Part shown: one piece after another, positions 24,363-33,489 of the stretch
Numbering within the stretch: the stretch's first letter is position 1
Layout: the number at the start of each line of letters is the position of its first letter
Assembly: GCF_001590865.1 (NCBI RefSeq)
Contig: NZ_BBUY01000009.1
Coordinates: 62,001 to 126,000, forward strand
DNA: 64,000 bases
Direction: 5' to 3'
Origin: Streptomyces sp. NBRC 110611
Lineage (GTDB): Bacteria; Actinomycetota; Actinomycetes; Streptomycetales; Streptomycetaceae
Position numbers and translations under genes: made by a program
The notes under the pieces: model-generated
Databases searched by the model: none
The model's input: the letters and a program-made list of their open reading frames with translations, nothing else
What the model was told of the DNA's origin: nothing

Positions 24363-26408
24363 ATGGACGTGAAGCGATACTTCCGTGGGCCGGTTATGTG
24401 GATCGTGCTGGCCGTCCTCGCCGTGGTCGTGTTGATGCAGGTCGTCGGCTCGTCCGGCGGCTATAAGACGGTGGACACCGGTCAGGTCGTCAAGGCGATC
24501 TCTGAGAACCAGGTGAAGTCCGCCGAGCTGACGACCGGCGACGAGAACAAGATCAAGATCGAGCTGTCCGGCTCGCACAAGATCGAGGGCTCGAACAAGA
24601 TCCAGGCGAGCTACATCGGCGACCAGGGCGTCGATCTGGCGAAGAGCCTGCAGGCCAAGTACGAGACCGACAAGATCAAGGACGGCTACACCGTCTCCCC
24701 GGAGAAGCAGAACCCGTTCATCGGGATGCTGATCTCCCTGGTGCCGTTCGTCCTCATCGTGGTCGTCTTCCTGTTCCTGATGAACCAGGCGCAGGGCGGC
24801 GGCTCCCGGGTGATGAACTTCGGCAAGTCGAAGGCGAAGCTGATCACCAAGGACACCCCCAAGACGACCTTCGCGGACGTCGCCGGGTCGGACGAGGCCG
24901 TCGAGGAGCTCCAGGAGATCAAGGAGTTCCTCCAGGAGCCGGCGAAGTTCCAGGCCGTCGGCGCCAAGATCCCCAAGGGTGTGCTGCTGTACGGCCCGCC
25001 CGGAACGGGCAAGACCCTGCTCGCGCGCGCCGTCGCCGGTGAGGCGGGCGTCCCGTTCTACTCGATCTCCGGCTCCGACTTCGTCGAGATGTTCGTCGGT
25101 GTCGGCGCCTCCCGTGTCCGTGACCTGTTCGAGCAGGCCAAGGCGAACGCCCCGGCGATCGTCTTCGTCGACGAGATCGACGCGGTCGGCCGGCACCGTG
25201 GTGCGGGCCTGGGCGGCGGCCACGACGAGCGTGAGCAGACCCTCAACCAGCTGCTGGTCGAGATGGACGGCTTCGACGTCAAGGGCGGCGTGATCCTGAT
25301 CGCCGCGACGAACCGCCCGGACATCCTCGACCCGGCGCTGCTGCGCCCCGGCCGCTTCGACCGGCAGATCGCCGTCGACCGTCCGGACCTGCAGGGCCGG
25401 CTGGAGATCCTCAAGGTCCACCAGAAGGGCAAGCCGGTCGCGCCGGACGTCGACCTCTCGGCCGTCGCCAAGCGCACCCCCGGCTTCACCGGTGCCGATC
25501 TGTCGAACGTCCTGAACGAGGCCGCGCTGCTCACGGCCCGCAGCGACGAGAAGCTGATCGACAACAAGTTCCTGGACGAGGCGATCGACCGCGTCGTGGC
25601 CGGCCCGCAGAAGCGGACCCGGATCATGTCCGAGAAGGAGAAGAAGATCACCGCGTACCACGAGGGCGGACACGCCCTGGTCGCGGCGGCCTCCCCGAAC
25701 TCCGACCCGGTCCACAAGATCACCATCCTGTCCCGTGGCCGGGCCCTGGGCTACACCATGGTCCTGCCGGACGAGGACAAGTACTCCACCACCCGCAACG
25801 AGATGCTGGACCAGCTGGCGTACATGCTGGGCGGCCGCGCGGCGGAGGAGCTGGTCTTCCACGACCCGACCACCGGCGCCGCGAACGACATCGAGAAGGC
25901 GACGGCCACGGCCCGCGCGATGGTCACGCAGTACGGCATGACCGAGCGGCTCGGCGCGATCAAGTTCGGCTCCGACAACTCCGAGCCCTTCCTGGGCCGC
26001 GAGATGAGTCACCAGCGCGACTACTCGGAAGAGGTCGCCGCACTGGTCGACGAGGAGGTCAAGAAGCTGATCGAGACCGCGCACAACGAGGCGTGGGAGA
26101 TCCTGGTCGAGAACCGCGACATCCTCGACAACCTCGTGCTGGAGCTCCTGGAGAAGGAGACCCTCGGCAAGGAGGAGATCGCCGAGCTGTTCAAGCACGT
26201 GGTCCGGCGCCCGGCCCGCCCGGCGTGGACCGGCTCGTCGCGCCGTACGCCCTCCAGCCGCCCGCCGGTGCTGTCGCCGAGGGAGCTGGCTCCGGCCAAC
26301 GGCTCCGTGACGACGGCGACCACCGCCGTCTCCACGGAGAAGGCGGCTCCGGAGAAGGTCGTCACGGAGAAGGCGCAGGCCCCCGAGGAGCCGCGCACGG
26401 AGAGCTGA
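24363..26408 (+). CDS. ftsH: ATP-dependent zinc metalloprotease FtsH
   Basis: 681 residues, a membrane-bound AAA+ protease that degrades misfolded and regulatory proteins. Two membrane segments (about 12-28 and 118-140) flank the extracytoplasmic part. The Walker A motif GPPGTGKT is at 211-218, Walker B is IVFVDEIDAVG, the second region of homology is ATNRPDILDPALLRPGRFDR, and the zinc site HEGGH is at 433-437. The tail after about 620 is a low-complexity Thr/Ala/Glu region. ATG 24363 has only a weak ribosome-binding site. A promoter should lie in 24173-24362. Confidence 0.96.
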   Translation: MDVKRYFRGPVMWIVLAVLAVVVLMQVVGSSGGYKTVDTGQVVKAISENQVKSAELTTGDENKIKIELSGSHKIEGSNKIQASYIGDQGVDLAKSLQAKYETDKIKDGYTVSPEKQNPFIGMLISLVPFVLIVVVFLFLMNQAQGGGSRVMNFGKSKAKLITKDTPKTTFADVAGSDEAVEELQEIKEFLQEPAKFQAVGAKIPKGVLLYGPPGTGKTLLARAVAGEAGVPFYSISGSDFVEMFVGVGASRVRDLFEQAKANAPAIVFVDEIDAVGRHRGAGLGGGHDEREQTLNQLLVEMDGFDVKGGVILIAATNRPDILDPALLRPGRFDRQIAVDRPDLQGRLEILKVHQKGKPVAPDVDLSAVAKRTPGFTGADLSNVLNEAALLTARSDEKLIDNKFLDEAIDRVVAGPQKRTRIMSEKEKKITAYHEGGHALVAAASPNSDPVHKITILSRGRALGYTMVLPDEDKYSTTRNEMLDQLAYMLGGRAAEELVFHDPTTGAANDIEKATATARAMVTQYGMTERLGAIKFGSDNSEPFLGREMSHQRDYSEEVAALVDEEVKKLIETAHNEAWEILVENRDILDNLVLELLEKETLGKEEIAELFKHVVRRPARPAWTGSSRRTPSSRPPVLSPRELAPANGSVTTATTAVSTEKAAPEKVVTEKAQAPEEPRTES

Positions 26409-26466
26409 CCCGGCCGGGCCCGGGCGGAAGCCGGCCCCGCCGGCCCGCGCCCGGCCCCCGGAATAC

Positions 26467-26505
26467 ATGCCGCGCCCCCCAGGTTTAGCCTGGGGGGCGC
26501 GGCAT
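26467..26505. terminator. Strong terminator between ftsH and folE
   Basis: A perfect 17-bp stem (26467-26483 with 26489-26505) and a TTTAG loop. folE must therefore have its own promoter or depend on read-through. Confidence 0.9.
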
Positions 26506-26556
26506 TCCGCGATTCCACCGCGATACCGCGCGGGCGCAGAAGGAACGAGGCACCAG

Positions 26557-27162
26557 ATGACCGACCCTGTGACGCTGGCCGTCGACGGCCCGATCGGCGA
26601 GTTCGACGAGAAGCGCGCCGAGAACGCGGTCCGCGAGCTGCTGATCGCGGTGGGCGAGGACCCGGACCGCGAGGGCCTGCTGGAGACGCCGGCGCGGGTG
26701 GCGCGGGCTTACAAGGAGATCTTCGCCGGCCTGTGGCAGAAGCCGGAGGACGTGCTGACGACCACCTTCGACCTGGGCCACGACGAGATGGTGCTGGTCA
26801 AGGACATCGAGCTGGTCTCCAGCTGTGAGCACCACCTGGTGCCGTTCGTCGGCGTGGCGCACGTCGGCTACATCCCGTCCGTCGACGGGAAGATCACCGG
26901 GCTGTCCAAGCTGGCCCGGCTGGTCGATGTGTTCGCCCGCCGCCCGCAGGTCCAGGAGCGGCTGACCACGCAGATCGCGGACTCCCTGATGGAGATCCTG
27001 GAGCCGCGCGGCGTGATCGTCGTCATCGAGTGCGAGCACATGTGCATGACCATGCGGGGCGTCCGGAAGCCCGGTGCCAAGACCACGACCTCGGCCGTCC
27101 GCGGCCAGCTGCGGGACGCGGCGACGCGGGCCGAGGCGATGAGCCTGATACTGGCGCGCTGA
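26557..27162 (+). CDS. folE: GTP cyclohydrolase I
   Basis: 201 residues. The enzyme makes dihydroneopterin triphosphate from GTP, the first step of folate synthesis. The zinc ligands are seen as Cys90 and His93 in SSCEHHLVPF and Cys163 in CEHMCMTMRGV. The other family blocks DPDREGLLETPARVARAY and SKLARLVDVFARRPQVQERL are intact. ATG 26557 has GAAGGA about 13 bases upstream. The rest of the pathway (folP, folB, folK) is 3.4 kb downstream on the same strand. Confidence 0.96.
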   Translation: MTDPVTLAVDGPIGEFDEKRAENAVRELLIAVGEDPDREGLLETPARVARAYKEIFAGLWQKPEDVLTTTFDLGHDEMVLVKDIELVSSCEHHLVPFVGVAHVGYIPSVDGKITGLSKLARLVDVFARRPQVQERLTTQIADSLMEILEPRGVIVVIECEHMCMTMRGVRKPGAKTTTSAVRGQLRDAATRAEAMSLILAR

Positions 27163-27190
27163 CGACCGGCCCCGGCGGCGCGCGGACAGC

Positions 27191-27232
27191 CGACAGCCGC
27201 GGGCAGACAGTCGACAGCCGCGGGCAGACAGC
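27191..27232 (+). repeat. 21-bp direct repeat after folE
   Basis: A 21-base unit starting CGACAGCCGCGGGCAGACAG occurs twice in tandem (27191-27211 and 27212-27232, last base differs), with further partial copies on both sides (27185 to about 27256). It fills most of the gap between folE and the convergent esterase gene. Confidence 0.7.
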
Positions 27233-27317
27233 GGGCGGACAGTCGAAAGCCGCGGCGGGAATCCCGCCGCGGCGCAACATTGCCGGTCCCGGCCCGTCAG
27301 GCCGCCGGCCGGCTCGT

Positions 27318-28433
27318 TCAGACCGTCAGGCGGTCCCCCAGCCACTGCAGGGCCGCCGGGATCTCGCGGCGCCAGGTGTTGAAGTTGTGGCCGCCGCTGT
27401 CGAGGATGATCGACGAGATCTTGGTGGGGGACTTGGTCTGCTCGATGAAGCGCAGCGTGTTCTTGTAGTTGCTCTCGCCCTGCTTGCTGCTGGTGACCAG
27501 CAGGTTCACCGCGGGAGCGGGCAGGTTGCGCTGGCGCCAGAGCAGGTCGTTCTCGCGCTCCAGCTGCTTGCTGCCGCCGAAGAGGTCGCCGGTGGTGGCG
27601 TCGCGCGGGGCCTTGTAGTCGCCGGACAGGGAGACCGCGGTGGAGAACGCCTCGGGGTGGCGCATGGTCAGCTTCAGTGCGCAGTAGCCGCCTGTGGAGT
27701 CACCCATGACGCCCCAGCTCTTGGACTCCTTCCCTATTCGGTAGTGCCCGGAGATATCGGCGCGCAGGTCCTTGGTGAAGAACGTCTCGGTCTGCTCCGC
27801 GTTCGGTATGTCCATGCACTCGGTGTCACGGGGCGGAGCGACGGTCGGGCGCATCATCACCAGCACGGTCGGCTTCATCTTGCCCTCTTTGAGCAGCCCG
27901 TGCTGGGTCTGCGGGAAGTGCAGCTTCTTGTACAGCGCCTCGGCCGTTCCGGGGTATCCGGTGAGGACCACCGACGCCGGGAATTCCTTGTCCGCGTACT
28001 CCTTCTGGAAGTACTGCGGCGGCAGATAGACATATGCCGGGCTGGAGATCTTGGAACGCTCGCCGTGGACCATCACCTTGTCGATCCGGCCCGCCACCGC
28101 CGGCTGGGCCCCGTTCTCGACGCTGATCCGCTGGGTGCCCAGCATCTGCAGCTTGGTGCCGTTCGGGCCGGACTTGTAGTTCTTCACCACGCCCGGCTCC
28201 TGCTCCTGGCCGAAGAGGTCGGCCCAGGAGGCGTAGAACCCGAAGGAGAGGTTCGCGGCCAGCCCCACCGCGGCGAAGATCGAGAGCTGGGTCGCCAGCA
28301 GCAGGCCGACGCGCCCGAGAACGGCGCGCCAGCTCTTCTTGGACAGGCGTGGCCAGAGCCAAATCGTCAGAACGAACAGTGCCACCGCGACGAGGACGGC
28401 AAGAAGCAGCACTTTCTTGCTGGTCAGACCCAT
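27318..28433 (-). CDS. Membrane-anchored alpha/beta hydrolase (esterase/mycolyltransferase-like fold)
   Basis: 371 residues. Two N-terminal membrane segments (KKVLLLAVLVAVALFVLTIW L and VGLLLATQLSIFAAVGLAAN) precede an extracellular esterase domain. The nucleophile elbow is GDSTGGYCALKL (Ser), and the catalytic His lies in SGGHNFNTWRREIP near the end. The overall pattern is that of the antigen 85/esterase D group, which acts on ester bonds of lipids or siderophores; the substrate is unknown. ATG 28433 is preferred to the upstream start at 28463. The gene is divergent from the MprF-like gene, 141 bp apart, which hints at a joint envelope role. Confidence 0.85.
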   Translation of the reverse strand: MGLTSKKVLLLAVLVAVALFVLTIWLWPRLSKKSWRAVLGRVGLLLATQLSIFAAVGLAANLSFGFYASWADLFGQEQEPGVVKNYKSGPNGTKLQMLGTQRISVENGAQPAVAGRIDKVMVHGERSKISSPAYVYLPPQYFQKEYADKEFPASVVLTGYPGTAEALYKKLHFPQTQHGLLKEGKMKPTVLVMMRPTVAPPRDTECMDIPNAEQTETFFTKDLRADISGHYRIGKESKSWGVMGDSTGGYCALKLTMRHPEAFSTAVSLSGDYKAPRDATTGDLFGGSKQLERENDLLWRQRNLPAPAVNLLVTSSKQGESNYKNTLRFIEQTKSPTKISSIILDSGGHNFNTWRREIPAALQWLGDRLTV

Positions 28434-28574
28434 GAGGTGCTTTCTTCCGGGCGGCCGGCTCACCCGGACCGCAAGTGGAACCCCGAGCCCTGAAACGCCG
28501 TCATACAGGGCGCAAAAAGTCCAGACGCTGCGACAAGGCTCGCACGTTCTCTCGACCGGGGCGACGGGAAAGTG

Positions 28575-30431
28575 ATGTCTGACAGGCTAGATGGCGGAAA
28601 GTCGGAGAAGGTTGCGTGGCGTCCGCCACGCTGGCTCCGCGGCCCGCGCCCCGAGCGGGTACCGGGTCTCGTCGGTACGGCCGGTGTGCTCGTCGGCCTG
28701 CTCAACCTGGTCGCCGGGGTGTTCCCGCGGTTCCGGCACAGCCGGGTGCACGCCCTCGCCGAGGTGCTGCCGGGCGCGGTCAGCCCGCTGGCGGCCGCCG
28801 CCTCCCTCGTCGTCGGCATCCTGCTGCTCCTGCTCGCCCACGGCCTCAAACGGCGCAAGCGGCGGGCCTGGACGGCGGCCGTGGCGCTGCTGCCCGTCGG
28901 TCTCGCCGCTCAGCTGCTGCACCGCCACTCCGTGGTGGGCGCGGTGCTCTCGCTCGCGCTGCTGGTGTTCCTGGTGTGGCACCGCAAGGAGTTCGCCGCC
29001 CTGCCCGACCCGCGGAGCCGCTGGAAGGCCGTGGCCAACTTCGTCGTCCTGGGCGGCGCGAGCTTCGCCATCGGCATGGTGATCGTCAGCTCCCACCCCC
29101 ACAAGATCATCGGCTCGCCGTCCTTCATGGACCGCGCCGAGCATGTGCTGTGGGGTCTGTTCGGCTTCGAGGGCCCGGTCGGCTACACCCACCACGTCGA
29201 CTACACCGTCGGCTACTCCCTCGGTGCGCTGGGCCTGCTGACCGTCGCCACCACCGCGTACCTCGCCTTCCGCCCCGAGCACCCGGCGGCCCGGCTGACC
29301 GACGACGACGAGCGGCGGCTGCGCGAGCTGCTCGACCGGCACGGCGACCGGGACTCCCTCGGCTACTTCGCGCTCCGCCGTGACAAGGGCGTGGTCTTCT
29401 CCCCGTCCGGCAAGGCCGCGGTCTGCTACCGGGTGATCTCCGGTGTGATGCTCGCCAGCGGCGATCCGATCGGCGACGTCGAGGCCTGGCCGGGCGCGAT
29501 CGAGCGGTTCATGGAGGAGGCCCGGGCGCACTCCTGGACGCCGGCCGTCACCGGCTGCAGCGAGACCGGAGGCCAGGTGTGGACCCGGGAGACCGGGATG
29601 GACGCCCTGGAGCTCGGCGACGAGGCGATCGTGGACGTCGCCGACTTCACCCTCACCGGGCGCGCGATGCGCAACGTACGGCAGATGGTCAAGCGCATCG
29701 AGCGCAACGGCTACACCACCAGGGTGCGGCGGGTGCGCGACCTGGAGCCGGCCGAGCTGGAGCGGATCCAGCGGGCCGCGGACGCCTGGCGGGACACCGA
29801 CACCGAGCGCGGCTTCTCCATGGCGCTGGGCCGGATCGACGCGGTGGCCGACGGCGACGCGGTGATCGCCACCGCGCATCTGCCGGCCACCGAGGGCGAG
29901 GAGCCCGGCCCGTACGGGGACCTCAAGGCGATGCAGCACTTCGTCCCGTGGGGCGACAGCGGCATCTCCCTGGAGCTGATGCGCCGCGACCGCAGCGCCG
30001 ACCCCGGTATGAACGAGCTGCTGATCGTCGCCACGCTGCAGGCCGCGCCCGATCTCCGGATCAAGCAGGTGTCGCTGAACTTCGCGGTGTTCCGCTCCTC
30101 CCTGGAGCGCGGCGAGAAGCTCGGCGCGGGGCCGGTCATCCGGGTCTGGCGGGGCATGCTGATCTTCCTGTCCCGTTGGTACCAGATCGAGTCGCTCTAC
30201 AAGTTCAACGACAAGTTCCGGCCGCGCTGGGAGCCCCGCTTCGTGGTCTTCCGCAACAGCCGCGACATCCCGCGCATCGGCCTGGCGGCGCTGCAGGCCG
30301 AGGGCTACCTGGAGCTGCGCCTGCCGCGCTTCCTGAGGGGCGGGCGGGCCGCCGAACCGCGGCCGTGCGCGCACACGGCGCACCCGGCGGAGCCGGTACG
30401 GGCCGCCGGCGCGGTCGAGCGGACGGCTTAG
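28575..30431 (+). CDS. MprF/LysX-type phosphatidylglycerol aminoacyltransferase-like protein (DUF2156)
   Basis: 618 residues. About six membrane helices occupy the first 250 residues. The C-terminal DUF2156 domain (about 255-590) has a GNAT-like aminoacyl transfer fold, with VCYRVISGVMLASGDPIGD, FTLTGRAMRNVRQMVKRIER, GFSMALGRID and LNFAVFRSSLERGEKLGAGP. Such proteins move lysine or alanine from tRNA to phosphatidylglycerol, giving resistance to cationic peptides. No lysyl-tRNA synthetase domain is fused here. ATG 28575 follows GGGAAA; GTG 28572 is possible. folP follows after 136 bp. Confidence 0.88.
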   Translation: MSDRLDGGKSEKVAWRPPRWLRGPRPERVPGLVGTAGVLVGLLNLVAGVFPRFRHSRVHALAEVLPGAVSPLAAAASLVVGILLLLLAHGLKRRKRRAWTAAVALLPVGLAAQLLHRHSVVGAVLSLALLVFLVWHRKEFAALPDPRSRWKAVANFVVLGGASFAIGMVIVSSHPHKIIGSPSFMDRAEHVLWGLFGFEGPVGYTHHVDYTVGYSLGALGLLTVATTAYLAFRPEHPAARLTDDDERRLRELLDRHGDRDSLGYFALRRDKGVVFSPSGKAAVCYRVISGVMLASGDPIGDVEAWPGAIERFMEEARAHSWTPAVTGCSETGGQVWTRETGMDALELGDEAIVDVADFTLTGRAMRNVRQMVKRIERNGYTTRVRRVRDLEPAELERIQRAADAWRDTDTERGFSMALGRIDAVADGDAVIATAHLPATEGEEPGPYGDLKAMQHFVPWGDSGISLELMRRDRSADPGMNELLIVATLQAAPDLRIKQVSLNFAVFRSSLERGEKLGAGPVIRVWRGMLIFLSRWYQIESLYKFNDKFRPRWEPRFVVFRNSRDIPRIGLAALQAEGYLELRLPRFLRGGRAAEPRPCAHTAHPAEPVRAAGAVERTA

Positions 30432-30567
30432 GGCCTTTCCGAACGGGGCCCATCCAAACGGGTCCCCATGGGGCAGGGCCGGGCCCGTCGGACGGACCCC
30501 GGGCCGGCCCGTCCCCGCACGCGAAGGCGGCAATCCGGCCGGTCGGCACACGGCCTACGCTGGTCCC

Positions 30568-31518
30568 ATGAGTACCTTGCGTGGCCGGGTGGCCGGACTG
30601 CCGGACTGGGACCGCTGCGCGGTGATGGGCGTCGTGAATGTGACGCCCGATTCGTTCTCCGACGGCGGGGAGTGGTTCGACACCGAACTCGCCGTCAAAC
30701 ACGGTCTCGACCTGGTGGCCCAGGGCGCCGATCTGGTCGACGTGGGCGGCGAGTCGACCCGGCCGGGCGCGGCGCGGGTGGACGAGGCCGAGGAGCTGCG
30801 CCGGGTCATCCCCGTCGTACGGGAGCTGGCCGCGGCGGGCGCCCTGGTCTCCGTCGACACCATGCGCGCGTCCGTCGCCGAGCAGGCGGTACGGGCCGGG
30901 GCGCGGCTGGTCAACGACGTCAGCGGGGGCGCCGCCGACCCGGCGATGGTGCCGGTGGTGGCCGCCCACCAGGTCCCGTTCGTGGTGATGCACTGGCGCG
31001 GCCAGTCGATCGACATGAACAACCGCGCCGTCTACGGGGACGTGGTCACGGAGGTGCTGGACGAACTCCGGCAGTCCATGGAGCGCGCCGTGGCCGGCGG
31101 CGTGGGCCCGGACCGCATCATCATCGATCCGGGCCTCGGCTTCGCCAAGGAGGCCGGGCACGACCTCGCGCTGGTCGCCGGCCTGGCGCGGCTGCGGGCG
31201 CTGGGCCGGCCGCTGCTGGTGGCCGCTTCGAGGAAACGGTTCCTGGGCAGGGTGCTGGCGGGCGGTGCGGAAACCGCCCCGCCGCCGGCCCGGGAGCGGG
31301 ACGCCGCGACGGCGGCGGTATCGGCGATCGTGGCGCGAGAGGGGGCCTGGGCGGTGCGGGTGCACGAGGTCAGGGCGAGCGCGGACGCGGTACGGGTGGC
31401 CCGTGCCGTGGAGGAGGCGGCGGCATCGGCCGTTACCGCTGGGACGAGCGGGATGAGCGGGACGGGCGCGTCCGGCGGGCCGGGCGGGCCGGCGGCGAAC
31501 GCGACGGGAACGGTGTGA
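30568..31518 (+). CDS. folP: Dihydropteroate synthase
   Basis: 316 residues; the sulfonamide target that joins p-aminobenzoate to hydroxymethyl-dihydropterin pyrophosphate. Both family signatures are clear: VMGVVNVTPDSFSDGGEWF (about 19-37) and DLVDVGGESTRPGAARVD (about 56-73). IIDPGLGFAKEAGHD and ASRKRFLGR complete the active site. The last 30 residues are a Gly/Ser/Thr-rich tail (AGTSGMSGTGASGGPGGPAA) not needed for activity. Its TGA overlaps the next start (GTGTGA), so the NTF2-like gene is coupled to it. Confidence 0.96.
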   Translation: MSTLRGRVAGLPDWDRCAVMGVVNVTPDSFSDGGEWFDTELAVKHGLDLVAQGADLVDVGGESTRPGAARVDEAEELRRVIPVVRELAAAGALVSVDTMRASVAEQAVRAGARLVNDVSGGAADPAMVPVVAAHQVPFVVMHWRGQSIDMNNRAVYGDVVTEVLDELRQSMERAVAGGVGPDRIIIDPGLGFAKEAGHDLALVAGLARLRALGRPLLVAASRKRFLGRVLAGGAETAPPPARERDAATAAVSAIVAREGAWAVRVHEVRASADAVRVARAVEEAAASAVTAGTSGMSGTGASGGPGGPAANATGTV

Positions 31519-31994
31519 GCGGGTTGGGCCCACGGACGGACATCGAGCTGGTCGAGCAGGCGAACGCGACCCTGTACGAGACCATCGAGCGCGGCGATCA
31601 CGAGGCGCTGTCCGAGCTGTGGCTGGACGGTCAGGTGAGCGTGGTCCACCCCGGGTGGCCGGTGTTGCGCGGGCGCGGCGAGGTGCTCCGCTCGTACGCC
31701 CTGATCATGGCGAACACCGAGTACATCCAGTTCTTCCTCACCGACGTGGAGATCGACGTCATGGGCGACACCGCCCTGGTGACCTGCACCGAGAACATCC
31801 TCAGCGGCGGCCCCGCGGAGGACGACGGCTCGGTGGGGCCGCTGATCGGCCAGCTCGTCGTCGCGACCAATGTCTTCCGGCGCACGGAGGACGGCTGGCG
31901 GGTGTGGGCGCACCACGGGTCGCCGGTGCTGGCGGACCGGGAGGACGAGGCGGAGGAGAACGGGGGAGACGGGGAGGACGAGGGCGCCTTCTGA
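31515..31994 (+). CDS. NTF2/SnoaL-like protein inside the folate operon
   Basis: 159 residues with the SnoaL_3/DUF4440 pattern: IELVEQANATLYETIERGDH EALSELW, HPGWPVLRGRGEVLRSYALI, then ENILSGG and ATNVFRRTEDGWRVWAHHGS PV. The cone-shaped fold can host enzymes (isomerases, cyclases) or plain binding proteins. GTG 31515 overlaps the folP stop by four bases. The tail (residues 140-159) is strongly acidic. Translational coupling to folP suggests a link to folate synthesis, but no such role is known to me. Confidence 0.82.
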   Translation: MSGLGPRTDIELVEQANATLYETIERGDHEALSELWLDGQVSVVHPGWPVLRGRGEVLRSYALIMANTEYIQFFLTDVEIDVMGDTALVTCTENILSGGPAEDDGSVGPLIGQLVVATNVFRRTEDGWRVWAHHGSPVLADREDEAEENGGDGEDEGAF

Positions 31995-32432
31995 ACCTCT
32001 GGTGAACGCTCCGGCACCCCGCTCGTGAACACTCCGGTACCGGCGCCCGGTGTCTCACGATGCGGGCGCGGGCGGGGTGTGAGCCTTGCCATGGCGGCCG
32101 GCCCTTGCGCTCATGGTGGCGGCCGCGCAGCGCGTCAGTGGCGGACGTCAGCCATCTGGACGACGGCGCACCCGTTCGAGCCAAGTGGGGCACGGGTAGG
32201 GGTGGCGCGGGGGAAGAGGGGTAAGAGGCCGCGCGGACGATCTCCCGGCCCGTGCGGGTGAGTCGTGCCTAGCAGCAGGGTGGGGTCTTGTCCATAGCCC
32301 CCGTGAGCGAGGGCTGTCGGTGCTCGAAGGTAGATTCGATGACGGGGTGGGGTTGCCGGACCGCTCCGGTGCCTGCCCGGAACCGACGAACAGTGGCGCC
32401 AGAGGTGCCGTGGACCAGTGGGAGTGATTCGC
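31995..32432. other. 438-bp intergenic space before folB
   Basis: No convincing gene. A near-identical pair, GTGAACGCTCCGGCACC at 32002-32018 and GTGAACACTCCGGTACC at 32025-32041, gives a 23-bp repeat. A -10-like TAGATT occurs about 100 bases before folB (near 32331-32336), so folB-folK may have their own promoter here. GGGAG at 32420-32424 is the folB ribosome-binding site. Confidence 0.45.
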
Positions 32433-32807
32433 GTGGATCGTGTCGCGCTGCGTGGCCTGAAGGCCCGGGGCCACCACGGGGTGTTCCCCCGGGAGCGCGA
32501 GGAAGGCCAGACCTTCATCGTGGACCTCGTCCTCGGTCTGGACACCCGCCAGGCGGCAGCCTCCGACGATCTCGCGAAGACCGTGCACTACGGCATCGTG
32601 GCCGAGGAGGTGGTGGCCGTCGTGGAGGGCGAGCCCGTCGACCTCATCGAGACCCTGGCGGAGCGCATCGCCGACCAGTGCCTCAAGCACGAGGGCGTAC
32701 AGGAAGTGGAGGTGGTGGTGCACAAACCGGATGCGCCGATCACCGTCCCCTTCGACGACGTGACCATCACCATCACTCGGAGTCGAGTACATGAACACCA
32801 GCAGTGA
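32433..32807 (+). CDS. folB: Dihydroneopterin aldolase
   Basis: 124 residues. It cleaves dihydroneopterin to hydroxymethyl-dihydropterin. Family pattern: VALRGLKARGHHGVFPRERE EGQTFIVDL, AKTVHYGIVAEEV, LIETLAERIAD and VVVHKPDAPI. GTG 32433 has GGGAG 8 bases upstream; the earlier GTG at 32418 has none. It overlaps folK by 17 bases, so FolB and FolK are made together and act in sequence. Confidence 0.95.
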   Translation: MDRVALRGLKARGHHGVFPREREEGQTFIVDLVLGLDTRQAAASDDLAKTVHYGIVAEEVVAVVEGEPVDLIETLAERIADQCLKHEGVQEVEVVVHKPDAPITVPFDDVTITITRSRVHEHQQ

Positions 32808-33387
32808 CCCGACCGTACAGCCGGTGCCCGCCTCCGTCGTGGAGCAGGTGGACGCCGCCGATGTGACGCTCTCCAACCCCAAACGAGCCGTGCTCTCCCT
32901 CGGCAGCAACCTCGGCAACCGCCTGGAGACCCTCCAGGGTGCCGTCGACGCGCTGGAGGACACCCCTGGTCTGCGGGTCAAGGCGGTCTCCCCGGTGTAC
33001 GAGACCGAGCCCTGGGGCGTGGCGCCGGGCACCCAGCCGTCGTACTTCAACGCCGTGGTGCTGATCAAGACGACGCTGCCGCCGGGCTCCCTCCTGGAGC
33101 GCGGGCACGCGATCGAGGAGGCCTTCGAGCGGGTCCGTGACGAGCGCTGGGGGCCGCGCACCATCGACGTCGACATCGTGGCCTATCAGGACGTGGTCTC
33201 CGAGGACCCGCTGCTGACGCTGCCGCATCCGCGCGCCCATGAGCGGGCGTTCGTGCTGGCGCCCTGGTACGACGTCGACCCGGAGGCTGAGGTTCCGGGG
33301 CGCGGTGCGGTCGCCGAGCTGCTCGCGGCGGTCGGCCGTGACGGTGTCGTGCCGCGGGCGGACCTGGAACTGCGACTGCCCGAGTAG
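32791..33387 (+). CDS. folK: Hydroxymethyl-dihydropterin pyrophosphokinase
   Basis: 198 residues. The HPPK core is AVLSLGSNLGNRLETLQGAV (about 33-52), SPVYETEPWGV, QPSYFNAVVLI, and the signature RWGPRTIDVDIVAY followed by LPHPRAHERAFVLAP. It transfers pyrophosphate from ATP to the pterin, giving the substrate of FolP. The first 30 residues are an extra, poorly conserved extension. It overlaps folB by 17 bases. DUF3180 follows after about 100 bp. Confidence 0.95.
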   Translation: MNTSSDPTVQPVPASVVEQVDAADVTLSNPKRAVLSLGSNLGNRLETLQGAVDALEDTPGLRVKAVSPVYETEPWGVAPGTQPSYFNAVVLIKTTLPPGSLLERGHAIEEAFERVRDERWGPRTIDVDIVAYQDVVSEDPLLTLPHPRAHERAFVLAPWYDVDPEAEVPGRGAVAELLAAVGRDGVVPRADLELRLPE

Positions 33388-33489
33388 CCGTTAGGGTTGC
33401 GGGTCCCATGGGTGTACCTGTGAGGCGTACCGGTACGGAAAATGGTCGTGACGGCACAGGGTCATGACGGTGTGAGAGGCGATCGCTCG

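Noticed and set aside
30432..30567. A terminator between the MprF-like gene and folP
   Set aside because: The GGGCCTTTCC and GGGCCCATCC stretches form only short imperfect stems; no clear hairpin.
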